Shown: positions 25,486 through 34,997, counted from the stretch's first letter. The stretch is DNA of 64,000 nucleotides from Comamonas odontotermitis (GCF_020080045.1 NZ_CP083451.1:1054001-1118000), one strand, 5' to 3'. Numbers and translations: made by a program. The notes: generated by a model not told the origin, from the letters alone.

Positions 25486-26318
25486 AGTTCTCGGTCTTCC
25501 AGCTCAGTCGCAAGGGTGGTCGGGAAAAGAACGAAGACAGGATGGGGTACAGCTACACCAAAGAGTCCTGTCTGTTCGTCGTTGCCGATGGCATGGGCGG
25601 TCACCCCGAAGGCGAGGTTGCAGCCCAGCTGGCGCTGCAGACGGTTTCGCTGGATTTCCAGCGTCTGGCGCGCCCCAAGCTGGATGACCCGGCGGAGTTC
25701 CTCGAAAACGCACTGCTGTCGGCACACCACAACATCCTCAAGTACGCCATTGCGAACAATATGGAAGACCCACCGCGCACCACTCTGGTGGCTTCGGTGG
25801 TTCAGGACGGCAATGTCTGGTGGGTGCACTGCGGCGATTCACGGCTGTACATGGTGCGCGGCGCCAAGGTGATGGCGCGTACGCGTGACCATTCGTACAT
25901 GGAGCTACGCGGCTCTGGTGTCACCAGCGTCAACCCGGATCGCTTCAATCGCAATGTGCTGTTCACCTGCCTGGGCAGCCCTTCCCGGCCGTTTTTCGAT
26001 GTGGCAGGGCCCACTGAGCTGCATCGCAGCGATCGCATCATGCTGTGTTCCGACGGGTTGTGGAGCAGCGTGTCCGAGACGGTGATTGCCCGTGAGTTGG
26101 GCAACAAGTCGGTATCGCGCGCCATCCCTGATCTGATTGACGCCGCACTGCGCAAGGCCGGTGCCAGCAGCGACAACGTCACCGCCGTGGCTTTGGAATG
26201 GGAAATGCCGGGGGCGGAGCGGTTTGTCTCTGAGGAAGATCCGTCTGCGGCAGGCGCCATGCCGCCAGAGCCGCCCGCCGAGCCAGACGGGAGCAAGGCC
26301 CAGCCGCCATTGCCCTGA
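25482..26318 (+). CDS. PP2C-family serine/threonine phosphatase
   Basis: This 278-residue protein is a PPM/PP2C metal-dependent phosphatase. The metal-binding motifs are NEDRMG near residue 18, VVADGMGGHPEGE around 30-42, LCSDGLW and the late SSDNVTAVAL. It starts inside the kinase stop codon (4-base overlap) and presumably removes phosphates placed by that kinase. A Pro/Glu-rich tail of about 35 residues follows the catalytic domain. Such pairs often control envelope or secretion machines, but none is adjacent here. Confidence 0.93.
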   Translation: MKFSVFQLSRKGGREKNEDRMGYSYTKESCLFVVADGMGGHPEGEVAAQLALQTVSLDFQRLARPKLDDPAEFLENALLSAHHNILKYAIANNMEDPPRTTLVASVVQDGNVWWVHCGDSRLYMVRGAKVMARTRDHSYMELRGSGVTSVNPDRFNRNVLFTCLGSPSRPFFDVAGPTELHRSDRIMLCSDGLWSSVSETVIARELGNKSVSRAIPDLIDAALRKAGASSDNVTAVALEWEMPGAERFVSEEDPSAAGAMPPEPPAEPDGSKAQPPLP

Positions 26319-26448
26319 GGCGTCTGTAGTCCGGCGTGCAGAAGGCCCGCAGCATGCAGCGTTTTGGCCGTCGGCTGATAATGAGGACTTACCACACCCA
26401 CAACATCTGCAAGGCGGTCACCCAGGCCGCCTTGTTGCTTGGGTACTA

Positions 26449-26498
26449 TTAAAAATATAGCGTTTGGCGTTTGATCATTGCACGCCAAGCGCCATTCA
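26449..26498. repeat. Dispersed Comamonadaceae-type repeat with hairpin, upstream of rdgB
   Basis: The sequence starts aaaaatatagc and folds through the arms cgtttggcgt (26461-26470) and acgccaagcg (26482-26491; 9 of 10 pairs). It is one member of the dispersed family seen at about ten places in this window. Confidence 0.5.
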
Positions 26499-26502
26499 GA
26501 CC

Positions 26503-27138
26503 ATGAAAATCGTTCTTGCATCCAACAACCAGGGCAAGCTCGCCGAGCTGCAGGCCATGTTCCATCCATTGGGCGTAGAACTGGTGCCGCAAGGCGCATT
26601 GATGGATGGTGAGGCGCCCGAGCCCTATGGCACTTTTCTGGAAAATGCCCTGTCCAAGGCACGCTTTGCGTCAGAGCGTACGGGTCTGCCTGCAATTGCT
26701 GATGATGCGGGCCTGTGCGTGGCGGCATTTGGCGGCTTGCCTGGCGTGGATACCGCCTATTACTGCATGCAGTTCGGCTACGAGAAAAGCGATGCCAACA
26801 ATGTGCGCGCCCTGATCGAGCAGATGAGTGGCGTGACAGACCGCCGCGCGGCCATGGTGAGCACCCTGGTGGCCGTGCGCCACCCCAAAGATCCGGAGCC
26901 CCTGGTGGCAGTAGGCCGGGTGGCCGCACTGATTGCGCAGCAGCCCATGGGTGAGGGGGGGTTCGGCTTTGATCCAGTGCTGCTGATCCCTGAGCTGGGA
27001 ATGACCTTTGCGCAGATGACCCCTGAGGTCAAGCACGCCCACAGCCATCGCGGCCGTTCGTCGCGCCTGATGATGGAGCTGGTGCGCGAGAACTGGCTGG
27101 CTGGAAGCGCTGCTGTACGCGCTGCGGCAAAGGACTGA
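26503..27138 (+). CDS. rdgB: Non-canonical purine NTP pyrophosphatase (RdgB/HAM1)
   Basis: This 211-residue enzyme hydrolyses ITP, dITP and XTP to monophosphates and keeps deaminated purines out of nucleic acids. The N-terminus MKIVLASNNQGKLAELQ carries the SNNxxK signature, ADDAGLCV is the metal/catalytic motif, and GEGGFGFDPVLLIPELG and HAHSHRGRS are conserved blocks. The start at 26503 matches the family; a TTG 13 codons upstream lies in the repeat hairpin. It precedes hemW by 79 bases, a common pairing. Confidence 0.95.
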   Translation: MKIVLASNNQGKLAELQAMFHPLGVELVPQGALMDGEAPEPYGTFLENALSKARFASERTGLPAIADDAGLCVAAFGGLPGVDTAYYCMQFGYEKSDANNVRALIEQMSGVTDRRAAMVSTLVAVRHPKDPEPLVAVGRVAALIAQQPMGEGGFGFDPVLLIPELGMTFAQMTPEVKHAHSHRGRSSRLMMELVRENWLAGSAAVRAAAKD

Positions 27139-27217
27139 GGCGCATACGCTCGTCAGGCTGCAGCGCCGCTTGCTCGTCTCGGACGGCGGCTTTTGCTTCG
27201 GCCAAGGAGCCTGGGAT

Positions 27218-28465
27218 ATGACAGATTCAAAAATGATAGCTATCGGTGCCCACGAGGCGGTTGCAACAGGCCTGAAAGACGTTCAGCATTACATGCGGCC
27301 GGGCACTTTGCAGCTGGCCAGCCTGCCGCCGTTGTCGCTGTACGTACACCTGCCCTGGTGCCTCAAGAAGTGTCCCTACTGTGACTTCAACTCGCACGAG
27401 GCGCGCGATGGCCGCGCCGGGTTGCCGGAGGACCGCTACATCGACGCCGTGATTGCCGATCTGGAGCAGGCGCTGCCGCTGGTCTGGGGGCGCAGCGTGC
27501 ACAGCATCTTCCTGGGTGGGGGCACGCCAAGCCTGTTTTCACCGGCGGCGATCGACCGGTTGATCTCGGCCATCCGCGCACGCCTGCGGGTCGATGCCGG
27601 GTGTGAGATCACCATGGAAGCCAACCCCGGCACCTTCGAGAAGGACCGTTTCAAGGCCTTCCGCGCCGCAGGCATCACGCGTCTGTCGATTGGCGTGCAG
27701 AGCTTTGACGACCGGTACCTGCAGGCGCTGGGCCGGGTGCACGACAGTGCTCAGGCGCTGGCTGCCGTGGCGGAAGCTGCCAGCAGCTTCGATACCTTCA
27801 ATCTCGACATCATGTACGCCCTGCCGGGGCAGACCGCCGCCGATCTGCAGCGTGATCTCGATGTGGCACTCAGCTTTGCGCCGCCGCATATCTCGATCTA
27901 CCACCTGACCATCGAGCCCAACACCTATTTCGCCAAATACCCGCCGGCCATTCCGGAGGACGACGAGGCCTACGCCATGCTCGACCAGATCACCGAGCGG
28001 ACCGCCATCGCAGGCATGCAGCGCTACGAGGTGTCGGCCTACGCCAAGCCGGGCCACACATGCGTGCACAACAGCAACTACTGGTCGTTTGGCGATTACC
28101 TGGGCATTGGCGCTGGCGCGCACAGCAAACTGAGCTTTGCGCACCGTGTAGTGCGCCAGGTGCGTGTGCGCGATCCGGCCCGCTACATGGACGCTGCCTT
28201 GCAAGGCAATGCACTGGCGCAGGACGAAGATGTGAAGCGTGCCGATCTGCCGTTCGAGTACATGCTGAATGCGCTGCGACTGCGTGAAGGCTTTGCGCTG
28301 CAGGACTACCTGGACCGCACCGGCCTGCCGCTCAGTAGCATCGACAAGGCCTTGCAGCAAGCCGAGGCCAAGGGGTTGATCACGCGCGATTGGGCCCGGG
28401 TGCGGCCTACCGAGCGGGGTTTTGATTTTCTGAGCGACCTGCAAGAGTTGTTTCTGGCCGATTGA
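27218..28465 (+). CDS. hemW: Radical SAM family heme chaperone HemW
   Basis: This 415-residue protein is a HemW-type radical SAM protein, a heme-binding chaperone for membrane haemoproteins, long misannotated as HemN. The cluster-binding cysteines C48, C52 and C55 are in PWCLKKCPYCDF, followed by the GGGTPS motif and the C-terminal HemW domain. AAGGAG stands 8 bases before the ATG at 27218. The first dozen codons (TDSKMIAIG) are made from a copy of the dispersed repeat, giving an N-terminal extension. A terminator follows after the gene. Confidence 0.93.
   Translation: MTDSKMIAIGAHEAVATGLKDVQHYMRPGTLQLASLPPLSLYVHLPWCLKKCPYCDFNSHEARDGRAGLPEDRYIDAVIADLEQALPLVWGRSVHSIFLGGGTPSLFSPAAIDRLISAIRARLRVDAGCEITMEANPGTFEKDRFKAFRAAGITRLSIGVQSFDDRYLQALGRVHDSAQALAAVAEAASSFDTFNLDIMYALPGQTAADLQRDLDVALSFAPPHISIYHLTIEPNTYFAKYPPAIPEDDEAYAMLDQITERTAIAGMQRYEVSAYAKPGHTCVHNSNYWSFGDYLGIGAGAHSKLSFAHRVVRQVRVRDPARYMDAALQGNALAQDEDVKRADLPFEYMLNALRLREGFALQDYLDRTGLPLSSIDKALQQAEAKGLITRDWARVRPTERGFDFLSDLQELFLAD
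27226..27246 (+). repeat. Dispersed repeat copy inside the hemW 5' coding end
   Basis: The bases ttcaaaaatgatagctatc carry the repeat core AAAATGATAGC and are read in frame as part of the N-terminal extension of HemW. Confidence 0.45.
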
Positions 28466-28570
28466 GTGGGCGTTCGGCAAGTCAATTTTTACCGAGTAGT
28501 CAATGTGTGATTTTTCGCTTTCTACGCAGAGCGTATAGATAAAGTGCAAAATCACGCTCCGCGTCAAATC

Positions 28571-28595
28571 ATGCCGCCCTGTGCGGCATTTTTTG
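28571..28595 (+). terminator. Rho-independent terminator downstream of hemW
   Basis: The stem atgccgc (28571-28577) / gcggcat (28583-28589) has a 5-base loop and is followed by a T-run (28589-28594). It separates hemW from the MFS gene. Confidence 0.8.
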
Positions 28596-28628
28596 TGCGC
28601 GTTTCTTTCCGCACTACCAGAACCTCCC

Positions 28629-29870
28629 ATGTCCGCTTCTGCATCACCGCCATCTGCCCTCCAGCCGCTCACGACCGTCAATGGCTATGGGTGGAAAGCG
28701 CTGGCGGGATCGGCGGTCGGCTATGCGATGGATGGGTTTGACCTGCTGATTCTGGGTTTCATGCTGGGCGCCATCCGGGAAGACCTGGGCCTGTCGACCG
28801 CACAAGCAGGTGCCTTGGTGACATGGACCTTGATTGGTGCGGTCGTGGGCGGCATTGTGTTTGGTGCGCTCAGCGACCGGTTTGGACGCATCCGCGTGCT
28901 CACCTGGACCATTGTGATGTTTGCCGTATTCACCGGCCTGTGCGCATTTGCGCAAGGCTACTGGGACCTGCTGGTCTACCGCACGCTGGCTGGCATCGGC
29001 CTGGGCGGCGAGTTCGGCATCGGTATGGCATTGGCAGCCGAGGCCTGGCCCGCACGTTATCGAGCCCGAGTATCGTCGTATGTGGCACTGGGCTGGCAGG
29101 TGGGCGTGTTGGGCGCGGCGCTGCTCACGCCGTTGCTGCTGCCATATATCGGCTGGCGTGGCATGTTTCTGGTGGGCGTGATTCCGGCATTTGTGGCCTG
29201 GTTCATTCGCAATCGCCTGCACGAGCCGGAAGTCTTTGTGCGCAGCCAGGAGAAGAAGCCCTCTGCGCTGCAATGCTTCAAGCTCCTGGTCAAGGACCGT
29301 GCCACCACCAAGATCAGTGCGGGCATCGTGGTGCTCACCTCGGTACAGAACTTCGGCTACTACGGCATCATGATCTGGATGCCGGGCTTTCTGGCGAACA
29401 AGCTGGGCTTCAACCTGACCAAATCCGCCATGTGGACGGCTGTCACCATCCTGGGGATGATGGCCGGCATCTGGATCTTCGGCCAACTGGCCGACCGCAT
29501 CGGGCGCAAGCCGAGCTTCCTGCTGTTTCAGGCGGGTGCCGCCGTCATGGTGCTGGTGTACTCGCAGTTGAACGACCCGATCACCATGCTCTGGGCAGGC
29601 GCGCTGATGGGCATGTTTGTCAATGGCATGATGGGGGGCTTTGGTGCGCTGATGAGCGAGGCCTACCCAACCGAGGCGCGTGCAACGGCGCAGAACGTGC
29701 TCTTCAACCTCGGCCGGGCCGTGGGCGGGCTGGGGCCGGTGGTGATTGGCGCGATTGCCTCGCAATACTCATTCCAGATGGCGATTGCACTGCTGGCTGC
29801 CATCTATGTACTGGATGCATTCGCAACCATGTTTCTGGTGCCTGAACTCAAAGGCAAGGAATTGCATTGA
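28629..29870 (+). CDS. MFS transporter (metabolite:H+ symporter-like)
   Basis: This 413-residue inner-membrane protein has about twelve hydrophobic helices and belongs to the major facilitator superfamily. Early motifs are YAMDGFDLLILGFML and GALSDRFGRIRVL (the loop 2-3 signature); RTLAGIGLGGEFGIGMAL and a second DRIGRKPSF loop between helices 8 and 9 are also clear. The DGFD segment in helix 1 resembles aromatic-acid:H+ symporters of the AAHS group, so an organic acid is a likely substrate (inference). The ATG at 28629 is preferred over one sixteen codons earlier, which lies in the hemW terminator. No catabolic genes are adjacent. Confidence 0.85.
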   Translation: MSASASPPSALQPLTTVNGYGWKALAGSAVGYAMDGFDLLILGFMLGAIREDLGLSTAQAGALVTWTLIGAVVGGIVFGALSDRFGRIRVLTWTIVMFAVFTGLCAFAQGYWDLLVYRTLAGIGLGGEFGIGMALAAEAWPARYRARVSSYVALGWQVGVLGAALLTPLLLPYIGWRGMFLVGVIPAFVAWFIRNRLHEPEVFVRSQEKKPSALQCFKLLVKDRATTKISAGIVVLTSVQNFGYYGIMIWMPGFLANKLGFNLTKSAMWTAVTILGMMAGIWIFGQLADRIGRKPSFLLFQAGAAVMVLVYSQLNDPITMLWAGALMGMFVNGMMGGFGALMSEAYPTEARATAQNVLFNLGRAVGGLGPVVIGAIASQYSFQMAIALLAAIYVLDAFATMFLVPELKGKELH

Positions 29871-30025
29871 GCGGCAGTGGATAGCTGCCACTGCGCTATT
29901 GAAATAGGAGCGGCGTGCGCACGCACGCATGATTCAGCCTGCCGCTTTCAGGCGGAAACCGTACTGACAAGCGGCAGTCGTGCGCAGCGTGCGGCGTGCG
30001 CGTGGGGTGATGGCCTCACTATGTT

Positions 30026-32377
30026 TCATGGGGTTGGTGGCAATGCGGTGTCATCCCCACCATTCATGGGCAGGTGCACGCTGAAGCACGAGCCTTCGCC
30101 TTCGGTGCTGGTGACCGATACAAAACCCTGGTGGCGTTGCACCACAGTCTGAACAAAGGTCAGCCCCAGGCCAATACCGGCAATGTGCGGCTGGCTGTTC
30201 TGGTGAAAGCGCTGAAAGGGCTGGAACAGGCGTGTCAGCTGTTCTTCGTTCATGCCGTATCCGTGGTCCTGGATATGCACCACCCAATAGCCGTGCTCCG
30301 CAGTCACATTGGCCTCGACCACGCCGCCGGCAGGGCTGTATTTGATGGCATTGGTGATCAGATTCACCAGGCAGCGGTGCAGCAGCGAACGGTCACCCAG
30401 GGTGGTGATTTCGGTGTGGGTGGCTTCCAGGCGGCCGGGGGCGTAGCGTACCTGCAGCTTTTTCTCGGTTGCCTTGGCCCAGCAGTCATCGATGGCCTCC
30501 TGCAGCAGGATGTCCAGGTGCACCGGCCTTCTCTGCAGGCTTTGCGACTGGGCAGAGGCCAGTTGCACGAAGCTCTCCGCCATTTCCAACGACTGGTTGG
30601 CCAGGCGGCCGATCTTGTGGTGCAGGTCGGCCTCGGTCATCTGGCCAGGGAATTCCTGGTACATCTCCAGCAAGGTGATGATGGAGGCCTGCGGCGAGCG
30701 GAAATCGTGGGAGATGAATCGCAGTGCCTGGTCGCGCTGCTCCATGGCCTTGTGCAGCTCGGTCATGTCCACCAGCATCAGGAGCCAGCCATCGGGCGCA
30801 GGTGCGCGAAACGCCTCGGCCAGAAGCAGCCAGGGCCGCTGCTGGCGGTCGATCACTTCACTTTCGGTCGGCAGGGCGCCCAGCTGTTCAGGCGTCGCAA
30901 ACCACAGCTCCTGTCCAGTGGATTTGATGCGCAGGCCTTGCAGCACGGTGCGGATCGGGATCAGCCCTTGCGGAGGGATGCCCAGGTTCTGCATGTATTG
31001 GTCGGCGGCCTGGTTGTGTAGGCTGACCATGCCCTGCGGATCAATCGCGAAGGTGGGCGAAGGGATCTGGCGCAGGGTATCGCGGACGAAGCCGTGCATC
31101 TGGCGCAAGGTGCTGGTGGCGGTCTCGACGGCCTTGATGCGCCTGTCCAGAAAATCGTCCACCAGAGCAGTATTGCGCTGCGGTGCACCGGTGTTTTCGA
31201 GCGCTTCGCGCAGAGTGACCATCTCCTGCTGCAGAAAGGAGGCTGCCGCACTCAGGCGCCGCCAGCTCCAGATGGGATAGATGACGACCAGGCCCATCAG
31301 CGCGGCAGCAGGTGCGAGCTGCACACCCGCCCAGTTGCGCAGTGCAAAGCTCAGCAGCAGCGCTCCCACCGCCAGGGCCAGCTGCATGGCCAAGCCCGCC
31401 ATCGGGCCCAGCACGGCAATGGCAGCCAGAGCCAGCAGGATGATGCCGACATTGACCACGGCATCAGTGGTTGCAGAGGCTGGGGTCACGTGCCGGCCAG
31501 AGAGCTGTGAATCCAGCGCATGGGCAATCAGCTCCACCCCGGCGATATGGCGCGAGGAAGGGCGTGCGGGACTGGCAAAGTAATCGCCAAGACCTGACGC
31601 AGTGGCGCCCAGCAGCACGTACTTGCCGGTGAACGCGTTGGATGGCACGCGTCCGGTCAGCACCGTTTCCGCAGAGTACAGGCGATAGGGCTCGGCGCCA
31701 CGGGCAAAATTGAAGACCTCTGGAGACTGCTGTACCCAGGCGTCTCCGGGCCGGGGGGCTTGCACACCCCGGCAGAGTGGGTGGCTGCGTCCAGCCGCGC
31801 ACAGCATGGCGATACCGAAGTGTGGCCAGGGGCCCGTGTCTTCTCCCTGGGCGGCAAAATAGCGGCGAATCACCCCGTCTTCATCCACGCTGACATTGAC
31901 ATGGCCCAATTCGCTTGCTGCGCTGCGCAGGTTGGCAATCGGCAATTCGGCACCGATGTCGACGCCAGCCATACGCCAGTCCACGGGCAGCACGATATTG
32001 CCTGCACTGCGGATGGCATCGGCCAGCAACTGGTCGTCCTGGGGATTCGCCCGGTCCGGCTCGCTGAACAGCACGTCAACGCCAATGGCAGCAGGTTTTT
32101 GCGCCTCGATGTCTCGCAGCAACTGGGCGAGAATCGCGCGCCGCCATGGCCAGCGGCCTACGCTTTGCAAGCTTGCGTCGTCAATGGCGACAATGACGAT
32201 ATCGTTGCGCGCGTAGGGCGCACTGACCCAGCCAGCCAGGTCTTGCACCATTGCGTTGACCGCACGCGGCTGGCCGCGCAGGCTGGCCCATGCCACACAG
32301 GCCAGCAAAATGGCAGCCAGCACCAGCCATTCCAGCCAGCGTAGCTGGGTTCGGGTCAGCAGAGGAGAGCGGCTCAC
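30026..32377 (-). CDS. CHASE2-domain sensor histidine kinase
   Basis: This 783-residue membrane protein begins with a transmembrane segment (about 15-35). A periplasmic CHASE2 sensor domain follows (about 40-300; IVIVAIDDASLQSVGRWPWR), then three more helices (about 305-372) and a PAS-like region (about 430-540). The HisKA motif RFISHDFRSP holds the phospho-acceptor H557. The ATPase domain has the N-box VNLITNAIKYS, a G1 box DHGYGM and a G2 box GIGLGL. It is last in a three-gene minus-strand unit with a LysM-FecR protein and an OmpR-type regulator, which together probably form one envelope-sensing pathway. The ligand is unknown. Confidence 0.92.
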   Translation of the reverse strand: MSRSPLLTRTQLRWLEWLVLAAILLACVAWASLRGQPRAVNAMVQDLAGWVSAPYARNDIVIVAIDDASLQSVGRWPWRRAILAQLLRDIEAQKPAAIGVDVLFSEPDRANPQDDQLLADAIRSAGNIVLPVDWRMAGVDIGAELPIANLRSAASELGHVNVSVDEDGVIRRYFAAQGEDTGPWPHFGIAMLCAAGRSHPLCRGVQAPRPGDAWVQQSPEVFNFARGAEPYRLYSAETVLTGRVPSNAFTGKYVLLGATASGLGDYFASPARPSSRHIAGVELIAHALDSQLSGRHVTPASATTDAVVNVGIILLALAAIAVLGPMAGLAMQLALAVGALLLSFALRNWAGVQLAPAAALMGLVVIYPIWSWRRLSAAASFLQQEMVTLREALENTGAPQRNTALVDDFLDRRIKAVETATSTLRQMHGFVRDTLRQIPSPTFAIDPQGMVSLHNQAADQYMQNLGIPPQGLIPIRTVLQGLRIKSTGQELWFATPEQLGALPTESEVIDRQQRPWLLLAEAFRAPAPDGWLLMLVDMTELHKAMEQRDQALRFISHDFRSPQASIITLLEMYQEFPGQMTEADLHHKIGRLANQSLEMAESFVQLASAQSQSLQRRPVHLDILLQEAIDDCWAKATEKKLQVRYAPGRLEATHTEITTLGDRSLLHRCLVNLITNAIKYSPAGGVVEANVTAEHGYWVVHIQDHGYGMNEEQLTRLFQPFQRFHQNSQPHIAGIGLGLTFVQTVVQRHQGFVSVTSTEGEGSCFSVHLPMNGGDDTALPPTP

Positions 32378-32429
32378 GTTGTGGCGGACTGGTTGCCTTG
32401 GGCAGGGTGCCCGCAGGCTGGCAGATCGA

Positions 32430-34145
32430 TCAGCGTGGGCTCTGCACCGGTCTGCCGTCGTCGGATTTGAGCATGGAACCGTAGCCAGTTGTGATCGCGG
32501 ACTCCACGGTCAGCTTGCGAGCGGCTGAGTAGCGGCTTTGGAGTCCGGAAGGATCCAGCACCTGGATGCGCACGAAGTAATCGCCCGGGGCAAGTTCGTC
32601 GGAAACCCAGCGCGGCTGATCCAGTTGCACGGTGCTGAGGGGGGCGTCGAACTGCTCATTGCGTGCCAGTTGCAGGTTGTATTTTTGCCCTGGCTCTCCG
32701 GTCCAGAACAGCTGCAGTTGATTGGGCATGTCCATTTCACCAGGGCTGAGTGCATCCGCACTCAAGGATGCAGGATTGGTGCCCGCCTTGAAAGCCTGGG
32801 GTTTGGAAAACGGCCCCTGGTCCAGGCTGCCGTCGGCAGCCTTGCGCACGCTGGCTGCACGCCAGTAGTAGTTGCCTGCAGCCAGCTTGCCGATAGTCGT
32901 TTGGCATTCCGTCACCACGCCACTGTCTGCCAGAGGTTGGGTGAAGTCGGTGCTGGCTGCCACCTGAATGCGATAGCCGATGACCCCCTTGCCTCCTTCG
33001 GTGCAAGTCAACGTGCCATCACTGATGCCGATCAGACCACCCGGCGCGGGGTTGGAATACAGGGGGGGCACCGGCGTTGCCTTGACCTTGATCGCCTCCA
33101 CATGGGGCCTGCCGGGAATCTGCTGGCTGTCGACTGCGCGGACTGCAACGTAGTAGTTGCCGTCTTCAACGCCGGGAAATTTGGCCAGCGGCGTATTGAA
33201 GCGTTGGCTGCGTACCACCTGCCGCATGTCGGCATCGTGCGCCAGTTTGACCTGGTACTGACGGGCTTGCTCCACGGGGCTGAGCTGGATGGTCAGAAAG
33301 TCGGCGTCCTCAAACACCGGCGGGTTGCCTTGCAGGCTGGGCGCTGCGAGCTGATCCACGATGGACCCCACACGACCATTGTTCTGCACGGCGATGCCCC
33401 GGCCGGCCGTGACCGAGGTTTCGCGTGCTGCGGCACTACCGGCCACCACGACCACACCGTGGTCAACTGCGGTGACGGCCTCGCCGGAATCGGAGACGCT
33501 GACTGAGAACACGGTGCCGCGCACACTGGTGGTCGCCATGGGCGTCTTGATCTCGAACTTGCGCTTGCGGCGCTGCTCAATAGCGGGGGTGACCTGCGAC
33601 TCGATACCGCCTTTGTGCAGGTCCACCACGGACTGCTGCTCCTGTGTGCGCTGGTTCTTGCGCATTTCGCTGAGTTTCAGCTCCGATTTCTCGTTGATGC
33701 GGACCGAACTGCCATCGGCAAACTTCAGCGTGACAAAGCTGCCGGGCGCCACTTTCAGTTCATCACCTTCGGTCAGTACGGCTCCCTGGATGAGCCTCTG
33801 CCAATTGGCGCCACCGGCCATGTGGGGGGAGCGCAACTGGGCATCGCCTTGCACATACTCGGCAACGGCGTTCTGGTATCCCACCAACCGTGCAGGAATG
33901 ACGATGGTCGAGCCGACCGGCAGACGGGTTGGATACCTGACCTGATTGAGTTCACCGAGCGCGCGCCACTGCTGCGGATCCTTGAGGTAGCGCTTGGCCA
34001 CATCTTCCAGGGTGTCACCGGGCTGCACCCGGTGCTGGATATCCGGCAGCTGATCGGCTGAGGCAGCACTGGCCACGCATGGCAGCAGCACTCCCAAGGC
34101 AATCAGCAGCGAAACAGGCAGCGTTACGTGCAGGTTTACAAACAT
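32430..34145 (-). CDS. Secreted LysM-FecR domain protein
   Basis: This 571-residue protein has a signal peptide (PVSLLIALGVLLPCVASAAS). A LysM peptidoglycan-binding domain (about 37-85; HRVQPGDTLEDVAKRYL) is followed by a FecR domain (about 125-240; KFADGSSVRINEKSELKL and TTSVRGTVFSV). Two to three fibronectin-like domains make up the rest. The ATG at 34145, behind AAAGGA, is chosen; the upstream frame has no signal sequence at its start. FecR domains in such proteins are periplasmic modules next to CHASE2 sensors, so this protein probably links the cell wall to the adjacent kinase (inference). It lies 52 bases upstream of the kinase gene. Confidence 0.88.
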   Translation of the reverse strand: MFVNLHVTLPVSLLIALGVLLPCVASAASADQLPDIQHRVQPGDTLEDVAKRYLKDPQQWRALGELNQVRYPTRLPVGSTIVIPARLVGYQNAVAEYVQGDAQLRSPHMAGGANWQRLIQGAVLTEGDELKVAPGSFVTLKFADGSSVRINEKSELKLSEMRKNQRTQEQQSVVDLHKGGIESQVTPAIEQRRKRKFEIKTPMATTSVRGTVFSVSVSDSGEAVTAVDHGVVVVAGSAAARETSVTAGRGIAVQNNGRVGSIVDQLAAPSLQGNPPVFEDADFLTIQLSPVEQARQYQVKLAHDADMRQVVRSQRFNTPLAKFPGVEDGNYYVAVRAVDSQQIPGRPHVEAIKVKATPVPPLYSNPAPGGLIGISDGTLTCTEGGKGVIGYRIQVAASTDFTQPLADSGVVTECQTTIGKLAAGNYYWRAASVRKAADGSLDQGPFSKPQAFKAGTNPASLSADALSPGEMDMPNQLQLFWTGEPGQKYNLQLARNEQFDAPLSTVQLDQPRWVSDELAPGDYFVRIQVLDPSGLQSRYSAARKLTVESAITTGYGSMLKSDDGRPVQSPR

Positions 34146-34205
34146 CAAAAATCCTTTTGTACCGCAAACATGCGGTGCGTATTTGCCAGCGTCATAGCGG
34201 CAAGA

Positions 34206-34237
34206 CGGCCAACGCACCCCTAGGGGTGGGTTGGCCG
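34206..34237. repeat. Long near-perfect palindrome between response-regulator and fecR-type genes
   Basis: Sixteen-base arms (34206-34221 and 34222-34237) meet at cctagg with 15 of 16 matches and no spacer. In RNA it would form a very stable hairpin in the 115-base leader of the LysM-FecR gene. No T-run follows, so it is more likely a stabilising or attenuating hairpin or an operator than a terminator. Confidence 0.6.
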
Positions 34238-34260
34238 GCAGGCGTATATGGCTTGGCAGC

Positions 34261-34971
34261 TCAATTCGGCGGCACGGCCTCAGCCTGCGGCTTGACCGCT
34301 TCAAAACGGTAACCTACACCGTAGACAGCATTGATCACGTAACCATTTTCCGGTCGCAGATCAAGCAGCGTGCGCAGGCGCGATACATGGGTGTCCAGCG
34401 AGCGGGAGATCACATCCGAGTTCTGGCCCCAGATGATTTCGCGCAGATGGTCGCGTGAGAGCAGGCGTCCCATGTTCTGGAACAGGAACAGCGCCAGATC
34501 GTACTCGCGGTTTTTCAGCTCCACCTGTTTGCCATCGACTTCAAGCGTGCGTGAATCCGACATGAAGCGGTAACGGCCAAACTCCATGGTGCCCTTGGTG
34601 GCTGCCGGGTAGGCACGGCGCAACAATGCACGTACGCGCGCCACCAATTCGGCAACACGCAGGGGCTTGACCATGAAGTCATCCGCGCCCGATTCCAGGC
34701 CTTCGACAATGTCGGCTTCACCCTGCCGACTGGTGATGAACAGCACCGGCAACTCCTGGCTGACATTGTCACGGATCCAGCGCACCACCACGGGGCCAGA
34801 CGTATCGGGCAATTGCCAGTCCAGAATCAGCAGGTCGTAGGTTTCGCGGCGCATGTCTTTCATCAAAGACGCGCCAGTGGTATGGGTCGTACAGGCGTGG
34901 CCTTCCGCCTCCATGGTTTTGGAGAGCATGTCCAACACCACCAGATCATCATCCAGCGCCACAATCCTCAT
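34261..34971 (-). CDS. OmpR-family response regulator
   Basis: This 236-residue DNA-binding regulator has a receiver domain with the phospho-acceptor D51 in LLILDWQLPD, the acidic cluster at D7-D9 and the conserved K103 in FMVKPLR. A C-terminal winged helix follows (about 135-225; LKNREYDLALFLFQNMGRLL and SRSLDTHVSRLRTLL). It is the first gene of the unit with the LysM-FecR protein and the CHASE2 kinase and is the likely output of that kinase. A strong inverted repeat stands about 27 bases upstream of its start and may be its operator. Confidence 0.93.
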   Translation of the reverse strand: MRIVALDDDLVVLDMLSKTMEAEGHACTTHTTGASLMKDMRRETYDLLILDWQLPDTSGPVVVRWIRDNVSQELPVLFITSRQGEADIVEGLESGADDFMVKPLRVAELVARVRALLRRAYPAATKGTMEFGRYRFMSDSRTLEVDGKQVELKNREYDLALFLFQNMGRLLSRDHLREIIWGQNSDVISRSLDTHVSRLRTLLDLRPENGYVINAVYGVGYRFEAVKPQAEAVPPN

Positions 34972-34997
34972 AGTAGCTCTCTCCCAAAACTTAATAG

